39,599 nucleotides of DNA from the NCBI GenBank assembly GCA_050943255.1, contig JBMNOV010000015.1, positions 1-39,599 of the forward strand, read 5' to 3'. The position numbers and the translations under genes were made by a program. The notes under the pieces are model-generated. The model was given only the letters and a program-made list of their open reading frames with translations. It ran no database searches and had not been told where the DNA came from. Positions 16,004 through 24,083 of this stretch are shown here, piece after piece (the stretch's first letter is position 1; each line of letters begins with the position of its first letter). This DNA comes from UBA4844 sp050943255 (GTDB taxonomy: Bacteria > Bacillota > Syntrophomonadia > Syntrophomonadales > Syntrophomonadaceae).

Positions 16004-17689
16004 TTGTTGATTGGAATTGATGTCGGTGGTACTTATACCGATGGGGTTGTTTTTGACCAAGGGGAAGTAATTGCCGCGACCAAAGTTCCCACCGATGAAA
16101 GAAATATTAAGGCTAGCGTATTACAGGTGTTGGATGAGTTATTAACCCAACAAGATAAGAAAAAAGTCACCCGGATAGTATTAAGTACCACAGTGGTAAC
16201 TAATCTGTTGGCTACCGGGAGAGGAGAGCGCACCGCACTAGTTCTTATCCCCGGTTACGGACTTTCTGCTAATGCTTATGATATTAGTAATGATAGCTAT
16301 TTTCTTAAAGGAGGCATTGATTTTCGGGGTCGGCAGATAGAACCACTTGATAAAATCCAACTCCAAGAGGTGGGCGAGCAAATTGCTGGGGCTGGGATAA
16401 AACGGGTAGCCATTGCTGGCAAATTTAGCCATAGGAATAATAGCCTGGAAAAGCAGGCTGCTGATTATTTACAAAAAAAGTATCCTGAATTGGATGTGTT
16501 TTTAGGCTATAAAACTGCGGGGAAGCTTAACTTTCCGCGTCGCGCTACTACTACCTATTATACTGCTTTAACCAGTAGGGAGTGGAATTGTTTTGTAGAT
16601 GAAATCGATGAAGCTCTGGCCGCTAGGGAAATAACCTGTGAGGTTCATATTCTTAAAGCTGATGGAGGTACCCTGCCATTAGATCTTTCCCGAAAAATGC
16701 CATGTGAAACGGTATTTTCAGGGCCGGCAGCCAGCACCATGGGGGCGCTGGCACTTAATCAGGACAAAGCGAATGCAGTGGTAGTTGACATTGGGGGAAC
16801 AACCACAGATATTGCGCTTATAATAGAAGGGGTTCCTCTTTATGCCTCTAAAGGAGCTAGTATAAACCAGCGTTACACCCATATAAATGCCTTTGCTCTC
16901 CGTTCTATCGCCTTGGGTGGGGATAGCAGTATAAGGGTAGATGCAGGTCAGCCGGAAGTAGAACCTGTGCGACATGATGTTGCGGCCTGTTTCGGTGGTA
17001 GTAAACCCACCGTTACTGATGTTTTTAATTGTATATTTGATCTTAATATAGGAGGGGATAGCAACCTTTCCCAAGCAGCCCTGGATCAGTTAAGTAATGC
17101 GGCAGGAATAAAACGGGAAGAATTATGTTTGCAGGTAGTATCTATAGTTATAGGAAAGCTGCGCCATGCTATTGAAACCATGTTTAAGGAATGGGAAAAT
17201 GAACCTGCTTATAAGGTTTGGGAAGTAGTTAATAAGCGCAAATTCCGACTGGATAAGATTATAGGGGTAGGTGCCGCATCCCGGGCTATTATACCTCAAT
17301 TAGCCCAGGATATGGGAGTAAAACCTTATTTCCACCGCTATTCTGATGTTGCTAATGCCTTGGGTGCAGCAGTTGCTAGACCAACTCTTACCGTAAACCT
17401 CCATGTTGATACCCAAGCCCGGCAATATCATTTAAATCCGGGTGGAGTAAGCGGCCAACTGGGCAGTGTCAAAAATTATCAATTAGAGGACGCTAAGCAG
17501 ATGGCTTGCAGTTACCTGGAACAGATTGGTTTAGAGAGAGGTATGGCCAGTTATATTAAGGAATCAAGTTTTTTTATGGAAGAACAGTTCAATATGATTA
17601 GAGGATGGAATAGTACTGGTAAACTCTTTGATGTAGGTATACAAGTTACCCCGGGTTTTGTTAAGGAATACAAGGGGGTGAAGGAATGA
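16004..17689 (+). CDS. Hydantoinase/oxoprolinase family protein (HyuA-like)
   Basis: An actin-fold ATPase-type protein of 561 residues. The N-terminal phosphate motif is IGIDVGGTYTDGV at residues 3-15. The central hydantoinase_A motif is VVDIGGTTTDIALI near 262, and VGAASRAIIPQLA with ANALGAAVARP forms the C-terminal part. The family hydrolyses 5-oxoproline or hydantoins with ATP, usually with a HyuB-type partner; no such partner is present, so the reaction is unclear. TTG start after GGAGGTGAGG, 16 bases from the mutS stop. Its stop overlaps the next gene's ATG, so it is translationally coupled to a deacetylase-family enzyme. Both chemistries act on amide bonds, which may be the link (inference). 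Confidence 0.9.
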   Translation: MLIGIDVGGTYTDGVVFDQGEVIAATKVPTDERNIKASVLQVLDELLTQQDKKKVTRIVLSTTVVTNLLATGRGERTALVLIPGYGLSANAYDISNDSYFLKGGIDFRGRQIEPLDKIQLQEVGEQIAGAGIKRVAIAGKFSHRNNSLEKQAADYLQKKYPELDVFLGYKTAGKLNFPRRATTTYYTALTSREWNCFVDEIDEALAAREITCEVHILKADGGTLPLDLSRKMPCETVFSGPAASTMGALALNQDKANAVVVDIGGTTTDIALIIEGVPLYASKGASINQRYTHINAFALRSIALGGDSSIRVDAGQPEVEPVRHDVAACFGGSKPTVTDVFNCIFDLNIGGDSNLSQAALDQLSNAAGIKREELCLQVVSIVIGKLRHAIETMFKEWENEPAYKVWEVVNKRKFRLDKIIGVGAASRAIIPQLAQDMGVKPYFHRYSDVANALGAAVARPTLTVNLHVDTQARQYHLNPGGVSGQLGSVKNYQLEDAKQMACSYLEQIGLERGMASYIKESSFFMEEQFNMIRGWNSTGKLFDVGIQVTPGFVKEYKGVKE

Positions 17690-19032
17690 AACCAACCGGA
17701 ATAATTTTTTTTCCTGCTTTTGACTGGGCTATAAGTCCTACTCATCCAGAAAGGGAGGAACGTCTGCTTTACACCCGTGATCAAATCTTTGAAGAGGGAA
17801 TAATGGATTTACCTCAAATTAAGGAATACCAGCCGGGTTTGGCTAGTTTCAAAGATATTGCCCGGGTACATTTTTGTGTACCTGATGTAAAAGCACAGAT
17901 AACGGAAGCCCATCTGGTATCTTCTGGTTCTGCTCTGGTTATGGCTGATGCCTTTATGCAGGGTGAAATCAAAAACGGTTTTGCCATTATCCGGCCTCCA
18001 GGACATCACTCCATGAGTGTAAGCCATGGCAATCGTGGTTTCTGTAATATAAATAACGAAGCTATAATGATTGAATACCTTCGCCAAAAATACGGAATTA
18101 AAAGGGTTGCAATAGTAGATACCGATGTTCACCATGGAGATGGTACTCAGGAAATCTATTACAATGATCCGGATGTACTTTTTATTTCCTTCCATCAGGA
18201 TGGACGTACTCTTTATCCGGGTTCCGGTTTTATGGATGAACTGGGTGGGCCTTTAGCTTATGGTACTACTATAAATCTTCCTTTAGCGCCTAATACTACT
18301 GACTCTGGTATATTGTATGCCTTGGATAATTTAATCCTACCTCTATTGGAGGAGTTTAAACCGGAGATAATTATAAATTCGGCTGGTCAGGACAACCACT
18401 ATAGTGATCCACTTGCTAATATGCGTTTTAGTGCTCAAGGCTATGCTAAGCTTAATGCCCGCCTGGCCCCTGATATTGCCGTTCTGGAAGGAGGCTATTC
18501 GGTAGAAACAGCTTTGCCTTATGTTAATATGGGGATTATTATGGCAATGGCCGGACTTGATTTCAGCAATCTGCGCGAACCTGATTACAGGCCGGAAAAT
18601 ATGAAGGAGTCACCAAATAATTTGGAATACATTAAGAAAATGGTAACACAGCAGTTAGCTGCTTTTCGTCAGCGTGAAGAGGTAATAGCCAGAAATCGTA
18701 AGACCAGGGAGCATTTCCATACTATTAACAAGCAGATTTTTTACGATACCGATTATATTAACGAAAATCAAAAAACACAGTTAAGGTTGTGCCCTGACTG
18801 TGCTGGTTTTAGGCTTATTGACTCTACCGCTCAGCATCGCAATGGCGAGTACTACCGGGTTTTTTGCATATCTATACCTAGCAATGCCTGTTCTAACTGC
18901 CGAGCTGAAGCTCGTTCCTGTTATAAAGATATGGTCGGGAAAAAGCGCTATGATTTTGTTTATTTGCAGGATCGTATTACGGACGAGTATCGGAGCATAG
19001 ATAACAAGAATGATGTGGAAAAGGTATTATAA
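17686..19032 (+). CDS. Histone deacetylase-family (AcuC-like) deacetylase with cysteine-rich tail
   Basis: Zinc amidohydrolase of the arginase/deacetylase fold, 448 residues. Residues 1 to about 300 contain the expected active site: RPPGHH (His106/107), the zinc ligands Asp147 and His149 in DTDVHHGDG, Asp236 in SAGQDNH, and Tyr271 in LEGGYS. It should remove an acyl group from a lysine, polyamine or similar amine. Unusually, about 150 residues follow: a charged helical stretch, then a likely zinc ribbon with Cys369, Cys372, Cys402 and Cys405. The ATG overlaps the upstream stop (ATGA), so it is coupled to the hydantoinase-like gene. Target unknown; an enzyme acting on acetylated proteins or on an amide metabolite are both possible. 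Confidence 0.88.
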   Translation: MKPTGIIFFPAFDWAISPTHPEREERLLYTRDQIFEEGIMDLPQIKEYQPGLASFKDIARVHFCVPDVKAQITEAHLVSSGSALVMADAFMQGEIKNGFAIIRPPGHHSMSVSHGNRGFCNINNEAIMIEYLRQKYGIKRVAIVDTDVHHGDGTQEIYYNDPDVLFISFHQDGRTLYPGSGFMDELGGPLAYGTTINLPLAPNTTDSGILYALDNLILPLLEEFKPEIIINSAGQDNHYSDPLANMRFSAQGYAKLNARLAPDIAVLEGGYSVETALPYVNMGIIMAMAGLDFSNLREPDYRPENMKESPNNLEYIKKMVTQQLAAFRQREEVIARNRKTREHFHTINKQIFYDTDYINENQKTQLRLCPDCAGFRLIDSTAQHRNGEYYRVFCISIPSNACSNCRAEARSCYKDMVGKKRYDFVYLQDRITDEYRSIDNKNDVEKVL

Positions 19033-19034
19033 CT

Positions 19035-20786
19035 ATGACTATTAAAGCCCTGGATGACAATCTTATTAATAAAATCGCGGCTGGTGAAGTTATTGAAAGG
19101 CCGGCCTCAGTGGTTAAGGAATTAGTTGAAAATGCTATTGATGCCGGAGCAACTACTATTAAAGTTAGTATCAGCCAGGGTGGTATTGCTAGTATAGATA
19201 TTGAGGATAATGGTGAGGGGATGAAACGGGAAGAAATACCATTAGCTTTTCAACGCCATGCTACTAGTAAAATCGAAGTTGCTGAAGAACTTTTTAATAT
19301 TACCAGTATGGGTTTTCGTGGGGAAGCCTTGCCAAGCATTGCTTCGGTATCTCGTATTAAGCTTTTTAGTAAAAAAAATGGCAGTACAGGAGTTTTGGCC
19401 TATCTGGAAGGAGGTAATTTTCTTAAACTAGAAAATTATCCTAGTCCGGAAGGAACCAGGATTGTTGTCAGAGATTTATTTTATAATACTCCGGTTAGGC
19501 GTAACTTTTTAAAATCCCCGGTTAGTGAAGGGGAACATATATATGAAATAGTCTGCAAATATGCCTTGGCTCGCCCCGATATTTCTTTTATTTTTAGTAA
19601 TGAGAAAAGGAAATTTTTTAAGACACCTGGAAACGGCAACTTAAAGGATGTAGTCTTAAGTTTATATGGCCGAGATTTTGCCAGTTATTTAATTGAGGTA
19701 GACTACATGGGAGAAGAATACAGTGTTAAAGGCCTAATATCAAGTCCTGAATTAAGGCGCTTTAACCGTAAAAATCAGATTTTTTTTGTTAATCGTCGCC
19801 CGGTACGAAGTGTTGTTTTATATAAAGTACTGGATCAGGTTTACCAGGGACGTTTGTTATCCCGGGAATATCCAGCAGCTATACTATCAATTAATGTACC
19901 TCCGCCCAGTGTGGATGTTAATGTCCATCCGCAAAAGGCCGAAGTTCGTTTTCAGGATGAAAAAGCGGTATTTCGAGTAGTCTATTCGGTTTTAAAAGAC
20001 TGCTTAGATCAGGTGGATTATAACCCACTTAAAAACCAGCAGTTTTATAATAAGTCTAATTTAGACAACATTTCTCCGGTATTGTCAAACCGGGAGCTTT
20101 ATGAAACAGCCATAAACTATGACTTTTCCGGGCTTGACCTAGTTCAGGCAAACAACACAACTACTAAGGATAGCCTTGCAGCAAGAGACTTATCTGTCAT
20201 ACCAGTAGAGAAAGTCAATAAGGGAACCTGCCCATTTAAAATTATAGGTCAATGCTTAAATTCTTATATATTGCTAGAAAGTGCGCAAAGTTTGTACTTG
20301 GTTGATCAGCATGCTGCCCACGAAAGGATTATGTATAACAGGATAAAGGAGTCTTATTCCAGAGGAAAGGAAAATGCACAGGTGTTAGCAGTACCTTTGC
20401 CTATTGATCTATCTCCCCGGCAAATTGCTATTATTGAAAAAAAAAATGATTTATTAGCAGAACTGGGGTTTACCCTGGACGTAATTTCTCCTAATACGGT
20501 GTTGCTTCGTACAGCTCCAGTCTCAATGGCCGGACAGGAGCTAGATATCATAAATGAGCTTTTAGAGTTATGGCAAGATAATTCACTTCCAGATCTTAGA
20601 GAAGAATCATTTAAAACTATAGCCTGCAAGAAGGCAGTAAAGGCTGGTGATGGATTATTTTTACCGGAAATGGAAAGAATTATAACAGACCTGTTCGAAA
20701 CTGAAAACTACAAAAATTGTCCCCATGGGCGTCCTACTATAATAAAAATAAGTCATAGCGAACTGAATAGGTTATTTAAGAGGTAA
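19035..20786 (+). CDS. mutL: DNA mismatch repair protein MutL
   Basis: GHKL ATPase and endonuclease that acts after MutS, 583 residues. ATP-binding motifs: ELVENAIDAGA, DNGEGM, and SMGFRGEALPSIASV. The C-terminal endonuclease domain has ACKKAVKAGD, CPHGRPT and a terminal LFKR, typical of nicking MutL proteins in organisms without MutH. The metal-binding motif reads DQHAAHERIMYN (residues 424-435); the last position is normally Glu in DQHA-x2-E-x4-E and is Asn435 here, while Asp424, His426 and Glu430 are intact. The start is two bases past the deacetylase stop. The stop overlaps the next gene's ATG. Confidence 0.97.
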   Translation: MTIKALDDNLINKIAAGEVIERPASVVKELVENAIDAGATTIKVSISQGGIASIDIEDNGEGMKREEIPLAFQRHATSKIEVAEELFNITSMGFRGEALPSIASVSRIKLFSKKNGSTGVLAYLEGGNFLKLENYPSPEGTRIVVRDLFYNTPVRRNFLKSPVSEGEHIYEIVCKYALARPDISFIFSNEKRKFFKTPGNGNLKDVVLSLYGRDFASYLIEVDYMGEEYSVKGLISSPELRRFNRKNQIFFVNRRPVRSVVLYKVLDQVYQGRLLSREYPAAILSINVPPPSVDVNVHPQKAEVRFQDEKAVFRVVYSVLKDCLDQVDYNPLKNQQFYNKSNLDNISPVLSNRELYETAINYDFSGLDLVQANNTTTKDSLAARDLSVIPVEKVNKGTCPFKIIGQCLNSYILLESAQSLYLVDQHAAHERIMYNRIKESYSRGKENAQVLAVPLPIDLSPRQIAIIEKKNDLLAELGFTLDVISPNTVLLRTAPVSMAGQELDIINELLELWQDNSLPDLREESFKTIACKKAVKAGDGLFLPEMERIITDLFETENYKNCPHGRPTIIKISHSELNRLFKR

Positions 20787-21565
20787 TGATGTATATAATT
20801 GCTACAACCGCCCAGTCGAGAATTAAGGATTATGGTTATATTGATGAATTTTTAAAAGATAGTGGCTTTGTTTTCATTGAGAGAAAAAAGCGCAGTGTGG
20901 ATGAATTAATTCAGATTCACCATGCTGATGCTGTGGTCGTTTGTTATAGCAATGGGCCAGTATTATATACTGGTAAAGATAAGTTCTTCTTTCACCCCAG
21001 TATGGCTAAGAATCGCCTAGCTGCTTATCGCCAAAAGGCAATCCCTGATCCTTTAGTTGAATCCTGCCAAATAAAACCTAATGAGGAATTCCTGGATTGT
21101 ACTTTGGGGCTAGGAGCTGACGCTATCGTGGCTTCATATTTTACCCCTGAGGGTAAGGTGATCGGATTGGAATCTTCTCCAGCCATTGCGCCCATAGTAA
21201 AATGGGGGATGAAACTTTATAATTCTCAGATGGGCTGGCTTAATGAGGCTATTAAGAGAATTAAAGTAATAAATAGTGATCATTATGATTTTTTAAGGAA
21301 TACGCCCGATAATAGCTTTGATACTATATATTTTGATCCCATGTTTAGACAACCAATATTGAAAAGTCAAGCTATTTCACCTTTACGTACCCTGGCTAAT
21401 CCTCAGGCCCTTAGCAAGGCAGCAGTAGAAGAAGCTTGCCGTGTTGCCCGGAAAAGGGTGGTAATTAAGGAACTAGTTGCAGGAAATGAATTTAAGCGTC
21501 TGGGATTTAAACCTATTATTAGCAGCAAACACCGTAAGATTGCCTTTGGCATAATTGAAGTATAA
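20786..21565 (+). CDS. RsmJ-like class I SAM-dependent methyltransferase
   Basis: A 259-residue protein with an N-terminal domain of about 75 residues and a Rossmann methyltransferase domain. The SAM-binding loop is FLDCTLGLGADAIVA near residue 110, and the acidic residue in GLESS follows. The catalytic-loop motif YFDPMFR, followed by KSQAISPLRTLA and ARKRVVIKEL, is close to that of RsmJ (16S rRNA guanosine N2-methyltransferase). The ATG overlaps the mutL stop as TAATG, so expression is coupled. An rRNA target is a reasonable guess from the motif, but the protein is divergent and its substrate is not certain. Confidence 0.8.
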   Translation: MMYIIATTAQSRIKDYGYIDEFLKDSGFVFIERKKRSVDELIQIHHADAVVVCYSNGPVLYTGKDKFFFHPSMAKNRLAAYRQKAIPDPLVESCQIKPNEEFLDCTLGLGADAIVASYFTPEGKVIGLESSPAIAPIVKWGMKLYNSQMGWLNEAIKRIKVINSDHYDFLRNTPDNSFDTIYFDPMFRQPILKSQAISPLRTLANPQALSKAAVEEACRVARKRVVIKELVAGNEFKRLGFKPIISSKHRKIAFGIIEV

Positions 21566-21578
21566 ATACTCTGAGGAG

Positions 21579-21692
21579 TTTTAACCACAGATCTCACAGA
21601 TTTACACTGATAAGTTAGATTAGATTTAATAATGTCATCCTTTAATGGAAAAGGGTAAAATCTGCAACCTTAATCTTTGCGGTTAATTTTTT
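21579..21692. repeat. Imperfect inverted repeat between the methyltransferase gene and miaA
   Basis: The left arm TTTTAACCACAGATCTCACA with following GATTT (21579-21603) and the right arm (21656-21692; reverse complement reads TTAACCGCAAAGATTAAGG then TTGCAGATTTT) share TTAACC-x-CA-x-AGAT and CAGATTT blocks. Sequences of this TTAACCGCAAAG/TTAACCACAGAT type recur as dispersed palindromic repeats in many bacterial genomes. A small non-coding mobile element is plausible. Confidence 0.4.
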
Positions 21693-21735
21693 GTATTAAA
21701 CTATGTAATCAGTGGTTTAATAGGAGTTGGTTTTT

Positions 21736-22665
21736 TTGGATAAGCTAGTAGCTATTGTTGGGCCTACGGCGGTGGGGAAAACAAAAATAGCGATTGAAAT
21801 CGCGAAAAAGCTTGATGCCCAGATTATTTCCTGTGATTCTATGCAGGTTTATCGAGGTATGAATATTGGGACGGCTAAAGCCAGCCCTGCTGAACAGCAA
21901 GAGGTAACTCATCACCTGATTGACATAGTGGACCCTGATGAAGAATATAGTGTGGCAGAATACCAGAATCAGGCTAAACAAATAATATCTAGTCTGAATC
22001 AGAAAAATTGTTTACCATTATTAGTGGGGGGGACTGGTCTTTATTACCAGGCAGTAGTAGATGATTACACCTTTTATCCTATGAAATCGTGTCAGGATAT
22101 TCGTAATCAATGGCAGGCTATAGTTCAGGAAAAAGGCTTAAAATATGCCTACAATTATTTACAATCGATTGATCCCAGGTATGCAGCAGCCATTAGCAGC
22201 CATGACCAAAAACGAATTATACGGGCAATTGAGGTTTACCAGCTTACGGGTAAACCATTTTCAACTTTTCAGGAAAAAAACAGTAATAGCTATAATCTGG
22301 TTACATTCGGTTTTTATCTTGAACGGGAAGAACTTTATCACCGGATTAATTTAAGGGTAGAGAAGATGCTTGCAGATGGTCTAATAGATGAGGTTAAGTC
22401 CTTAAGAGATAAAGGCTATGATTTAGAGCATAAAGCCATGCAAGGTTTAGGTTATAAACAAGTACTATATTATCTTGATGGCTTTTTGAGTAAAAATGAG
22501 ATGATAAATGAAATAAAAAAAGAGACTCGTCGTTATGCGAAAAGACAATTGACCTGGTTTAAAAAGGATCATAGAATTGAATGGTTACATGTCGGTGGTT
22601 ATATTAATGAAGTATTTATTAAAGAAATATTAGCTCGTATTGAAGGAAGACTTTCGGTGATGTAG
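21736..22665 (+). CDS. miaA: tRNA dimethylallyltransferase MiaA
   Basis: Transfers a dimethylallyl group to A37 of tRNAs reading U-starting codons, making the substrate of MiaB. 309 residues. P-loop GPTAVGKT lies at the N-terminus, followed by SCDSMQVYRGMNIGTAK, HHLIDIVDPDEEYSV, LVGGTGLYYQAVVD and the C-terminal RRYAKRQLTWFKKD. I chose the TTG at 21736 because AGGAG ends nine bases earlier; the in-frame TTG at 21727 would leave no spacing. It precedes hfq, as in many bacteria. Confidence 0.97.
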   Translation: MDKLVAIVGPTAVGKTKIAIEIAKKLDAQIISCDSMQVYRGMNIGTAKASPAEQQEVTHHLIDIVDPDEEYSVAEYQNQAKQIISSLNQKNCLPLLVGGTGLYYQAVVDDYTFYPMKSCQDIRNQWQAIVQEKGLKYAYNYLQSIDPRYAAAISSHDQKRIIRAIEVYQLTGKPFSTFQEKNSNSYNLVTFGFYLEREELYHRINLRVEKMLADGLIDEVKSLRDKGYDLEHKAMQGLGYKQVLYYLDGFLSKNEMINEIKKETRRYAKRQLTWFKKDHRIEWLHVGGYINEVFIKEILARIEGRLSVM

Positions 22666-22689
22666 AATGGTTTTTAGAACTGGTATAAT
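22661..22689 (+). promoter_or_regulatory. Candidate extended -10 promoter for hfq
   Basis: TGGTATAAT (22681-22689) is an extended -10 box (TG one base upstream of a consensus TATAAT), lying 25 bases before the hfq start. The -35 region (TGTAGA at 22661-22666) is poor, as is common with extended -10 promoters. It would let hfq be transcribed independently of miaA. Confidence 0.5.
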
Positions 22690-22713
22690 AATAGAATGGA
22701 GGTTCTTTCCTAA

Positions 22714-22962
22714 ATGAGCAAGAATCAAATGAATTTGCAGGATGCCTTTCTAAATTATGTAAGAAAGGAGAAAATTCCGGTAACTATATTCCTAGTAAAT
22801 GGTTTTCAGATAAAAGGTAATGTTAAAGGGTTCGATAATTTCACCGTGATTGTAGAACTGGAGCAAAAACAACAACTGGTATATAAACATGCCATTTCTA
22901 CCGTAGCCCCGCTAAGACCTATAGCATCGTTTAATCTTGATTTCCGCAGTGAAAGCGAATAA
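22714..22962 (+). CDS. hfq: RNA chaperone Hfq
   Basis: Sm-like ring-forming RNA-binding protein, 82 residues. The Sm1 motif is visible in NLQDAFLNYVRKEKIPVTIFL with NGFQIKG; the Sm2 motif is LVYKHAISTVAP, with the usual YKHA for the U-rich RNA-binding pore. It has the short C-terminus normal for Firmicutes. AATGGAGGTT precedes the ATG. It is followed directly by an intrinsic terminator. Confidence 0.97.
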   Translation: MSKNQMNLQDAFLNYVRKEKIPVTIFLVNGFQIKGNVKGFDNFTVIVELEQKQQLVYKHAISTVAPLRPIASFNLDFRSESE

Positions 22963-22988
22963 CTATCCGGATAGGTTATTATTTTTTT
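22958..22988 (+). terminator. Intrinsic terminator of hfq
   Basis: AATAACTATCC pairs with GGATAGGTTATT (one bulged G) and a run of seven T residues follows at 22982-22988. The stem begins within the hfq stop codon. Confidence 0.88.
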
Positions 22989-23004
22989 AGTGCTTAATAA
23001 TAGC

Positions 23005-23032
23005 ACCACTTTTGTCTGTTTCTCATATAATA
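23005..23032 (+). promoter_or_regulatory. Possible sporulation (sigma-K/sigma-E-like) promoter of spoVK
   Basis: AC (23005-23006), a 17-base gap and CATATAATA (23024-23032) match the sigma-K pattern AC-N16/17-CATANNNTA; CATATAAT also differs from the sigma-E -10 consensus at one position. It lies 30 bases before the chosen spoVK start. It also contains TATAAT, so a vegetative promoter is possible. Confidence 0.35.
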
Positions 23033-23061
23033 CACCGAGAACAGATGGGAGTGGTTATTTT

Positions 23062-23964
23062 ATGCAAATTTCCATGCGCTTTTCGCCCCCTGAAAATAAT
23101 AATAATGACCCATTGAAAACAAAGGTAAAATCTACACCTTTTCCGGCAACTGATTCTTTTAAAGAACTTGAAAATTTAATTGGTCTGCAGGAAGTAAAAA
23201 AAATCTTGGCAGAAATCATGGCTTTTACGCTTATTCAGGAGAAACGCCGACAACAGCAATTAAAGACTGATGCTACCATGTTGCACATGGTATTCAAAGG
23301 GAATCCCGGGACCGGGAAAACTACCGTAGCCCGTATTTTGGGTAAAATCTTCAAAGAGATCGGCATTCTAAGTAGAGGGCATCTTTTAGAGGTAGAGAGG
23401 GCTGACTTAGTAGGAGAATATATAGGCCATACTGCTATGAAAACCCAGGAGATACTAAAAAGGGGAATGGGTGGTATTCTTTTTGTTGATGAGGCTTATA
23501 CCTTATCACAGGGAGGGGATAAGGACTTTGGCAAGGAAGCTATAGCTACTCTGGTTAAGTCTATGGAGGACTCCAGGGATAATCTAATCGTAATACTAGC
23601 TGGCTACTCGATTGAAATGGAGCACTTTCTAACAAGTAATCCTGGGCTGCGTTCACGCTTCCCAATTAAAATAAACTTTATTGACTATAATTGTGAAGAA
23701 CTTTTCCAAATAGCGCTACGGATATTAGAAGAGCGGGATTATGAGCTTAGTAGCCGGGGACGCTGGAAGTTACGTGAACACCTTAATCAATTTGCCCAAA
23801 ATCATCATCCCCATAGTGGTAATGCTCGCTATGTTCGCAATCTTATAGAAAAGGCTATTCGTCTTCAAGCATTACGCATTCTTGATAAAGTGCCCCTAAC
23901 CCGTAAGGATCTGATTACAATTGAAGATTGTGACTTTCCTAACCCAGCTTCGCTAAGAAGTTAA
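23062..23964 (+). CDS. spoVK: Stage V sporulation protein K, AAA ATPase
   Basis: CbbX/SpoVK-type AAA ATPase, 300 residues from the ATG at 23062. Walker A is FKGNPGTGKTTVARILG, Walker B is GGILFVDEAYTL, and a sensor/arginine-finger region follows with GLRSRF. SpoVK is needed for late spore maturation in B. subtilis; its client is unknown. The frame extends upstream to a GTG at 22990, but that lies at the end of the hfq terminator, whereas GGGAGTGG precedes the ATG at 23062. The promoter proposed at 23005-23032 fits this start. Confidence 0.92.
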   Translation: MQISMRFSPPENNNNDPLKTKVKSTPFPATDSFKELENLIGLQEVKKILAEIMAFTLIQEKRRQQQLKTDATMLHMVFKGNPGTGKTTVARILGKIFKEIGILSRGHLLEVERADLVGEYIGHTAMKTQEILKRGMGGILFVDEAYTLSQGGDKDFGKEAIATLVKSMEDSRDNLIVILAGYSIEMEHFLTSNPGLRSRFPIKINFIDYNCEELFQIALRILEERDYELSSRGRWKLREHLNQFAQNHHPHSGNARYVRNLIEKAIRLQALRILDKVPLTRKDLITIEDCDFPNPASLRS

Positions 23965-24083
23965 GGTTTCTTTGCATGCAATATGGATCAAGATATAATA
24001 TAATTCTTTAGGTAGTAAGTTGTATTGTATGAGTATTTGCTACTATCCTAGGAACATATAAACTATATAAAGATGGTGAAATA

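Noticed and set aside
22990..23061. N-terminal extension of SpoVK from a GTG
   Set aside because: It begins at the end of the hfq terminator and lacks a ribosome site; the ATG at 23062 has both site and family-like start.
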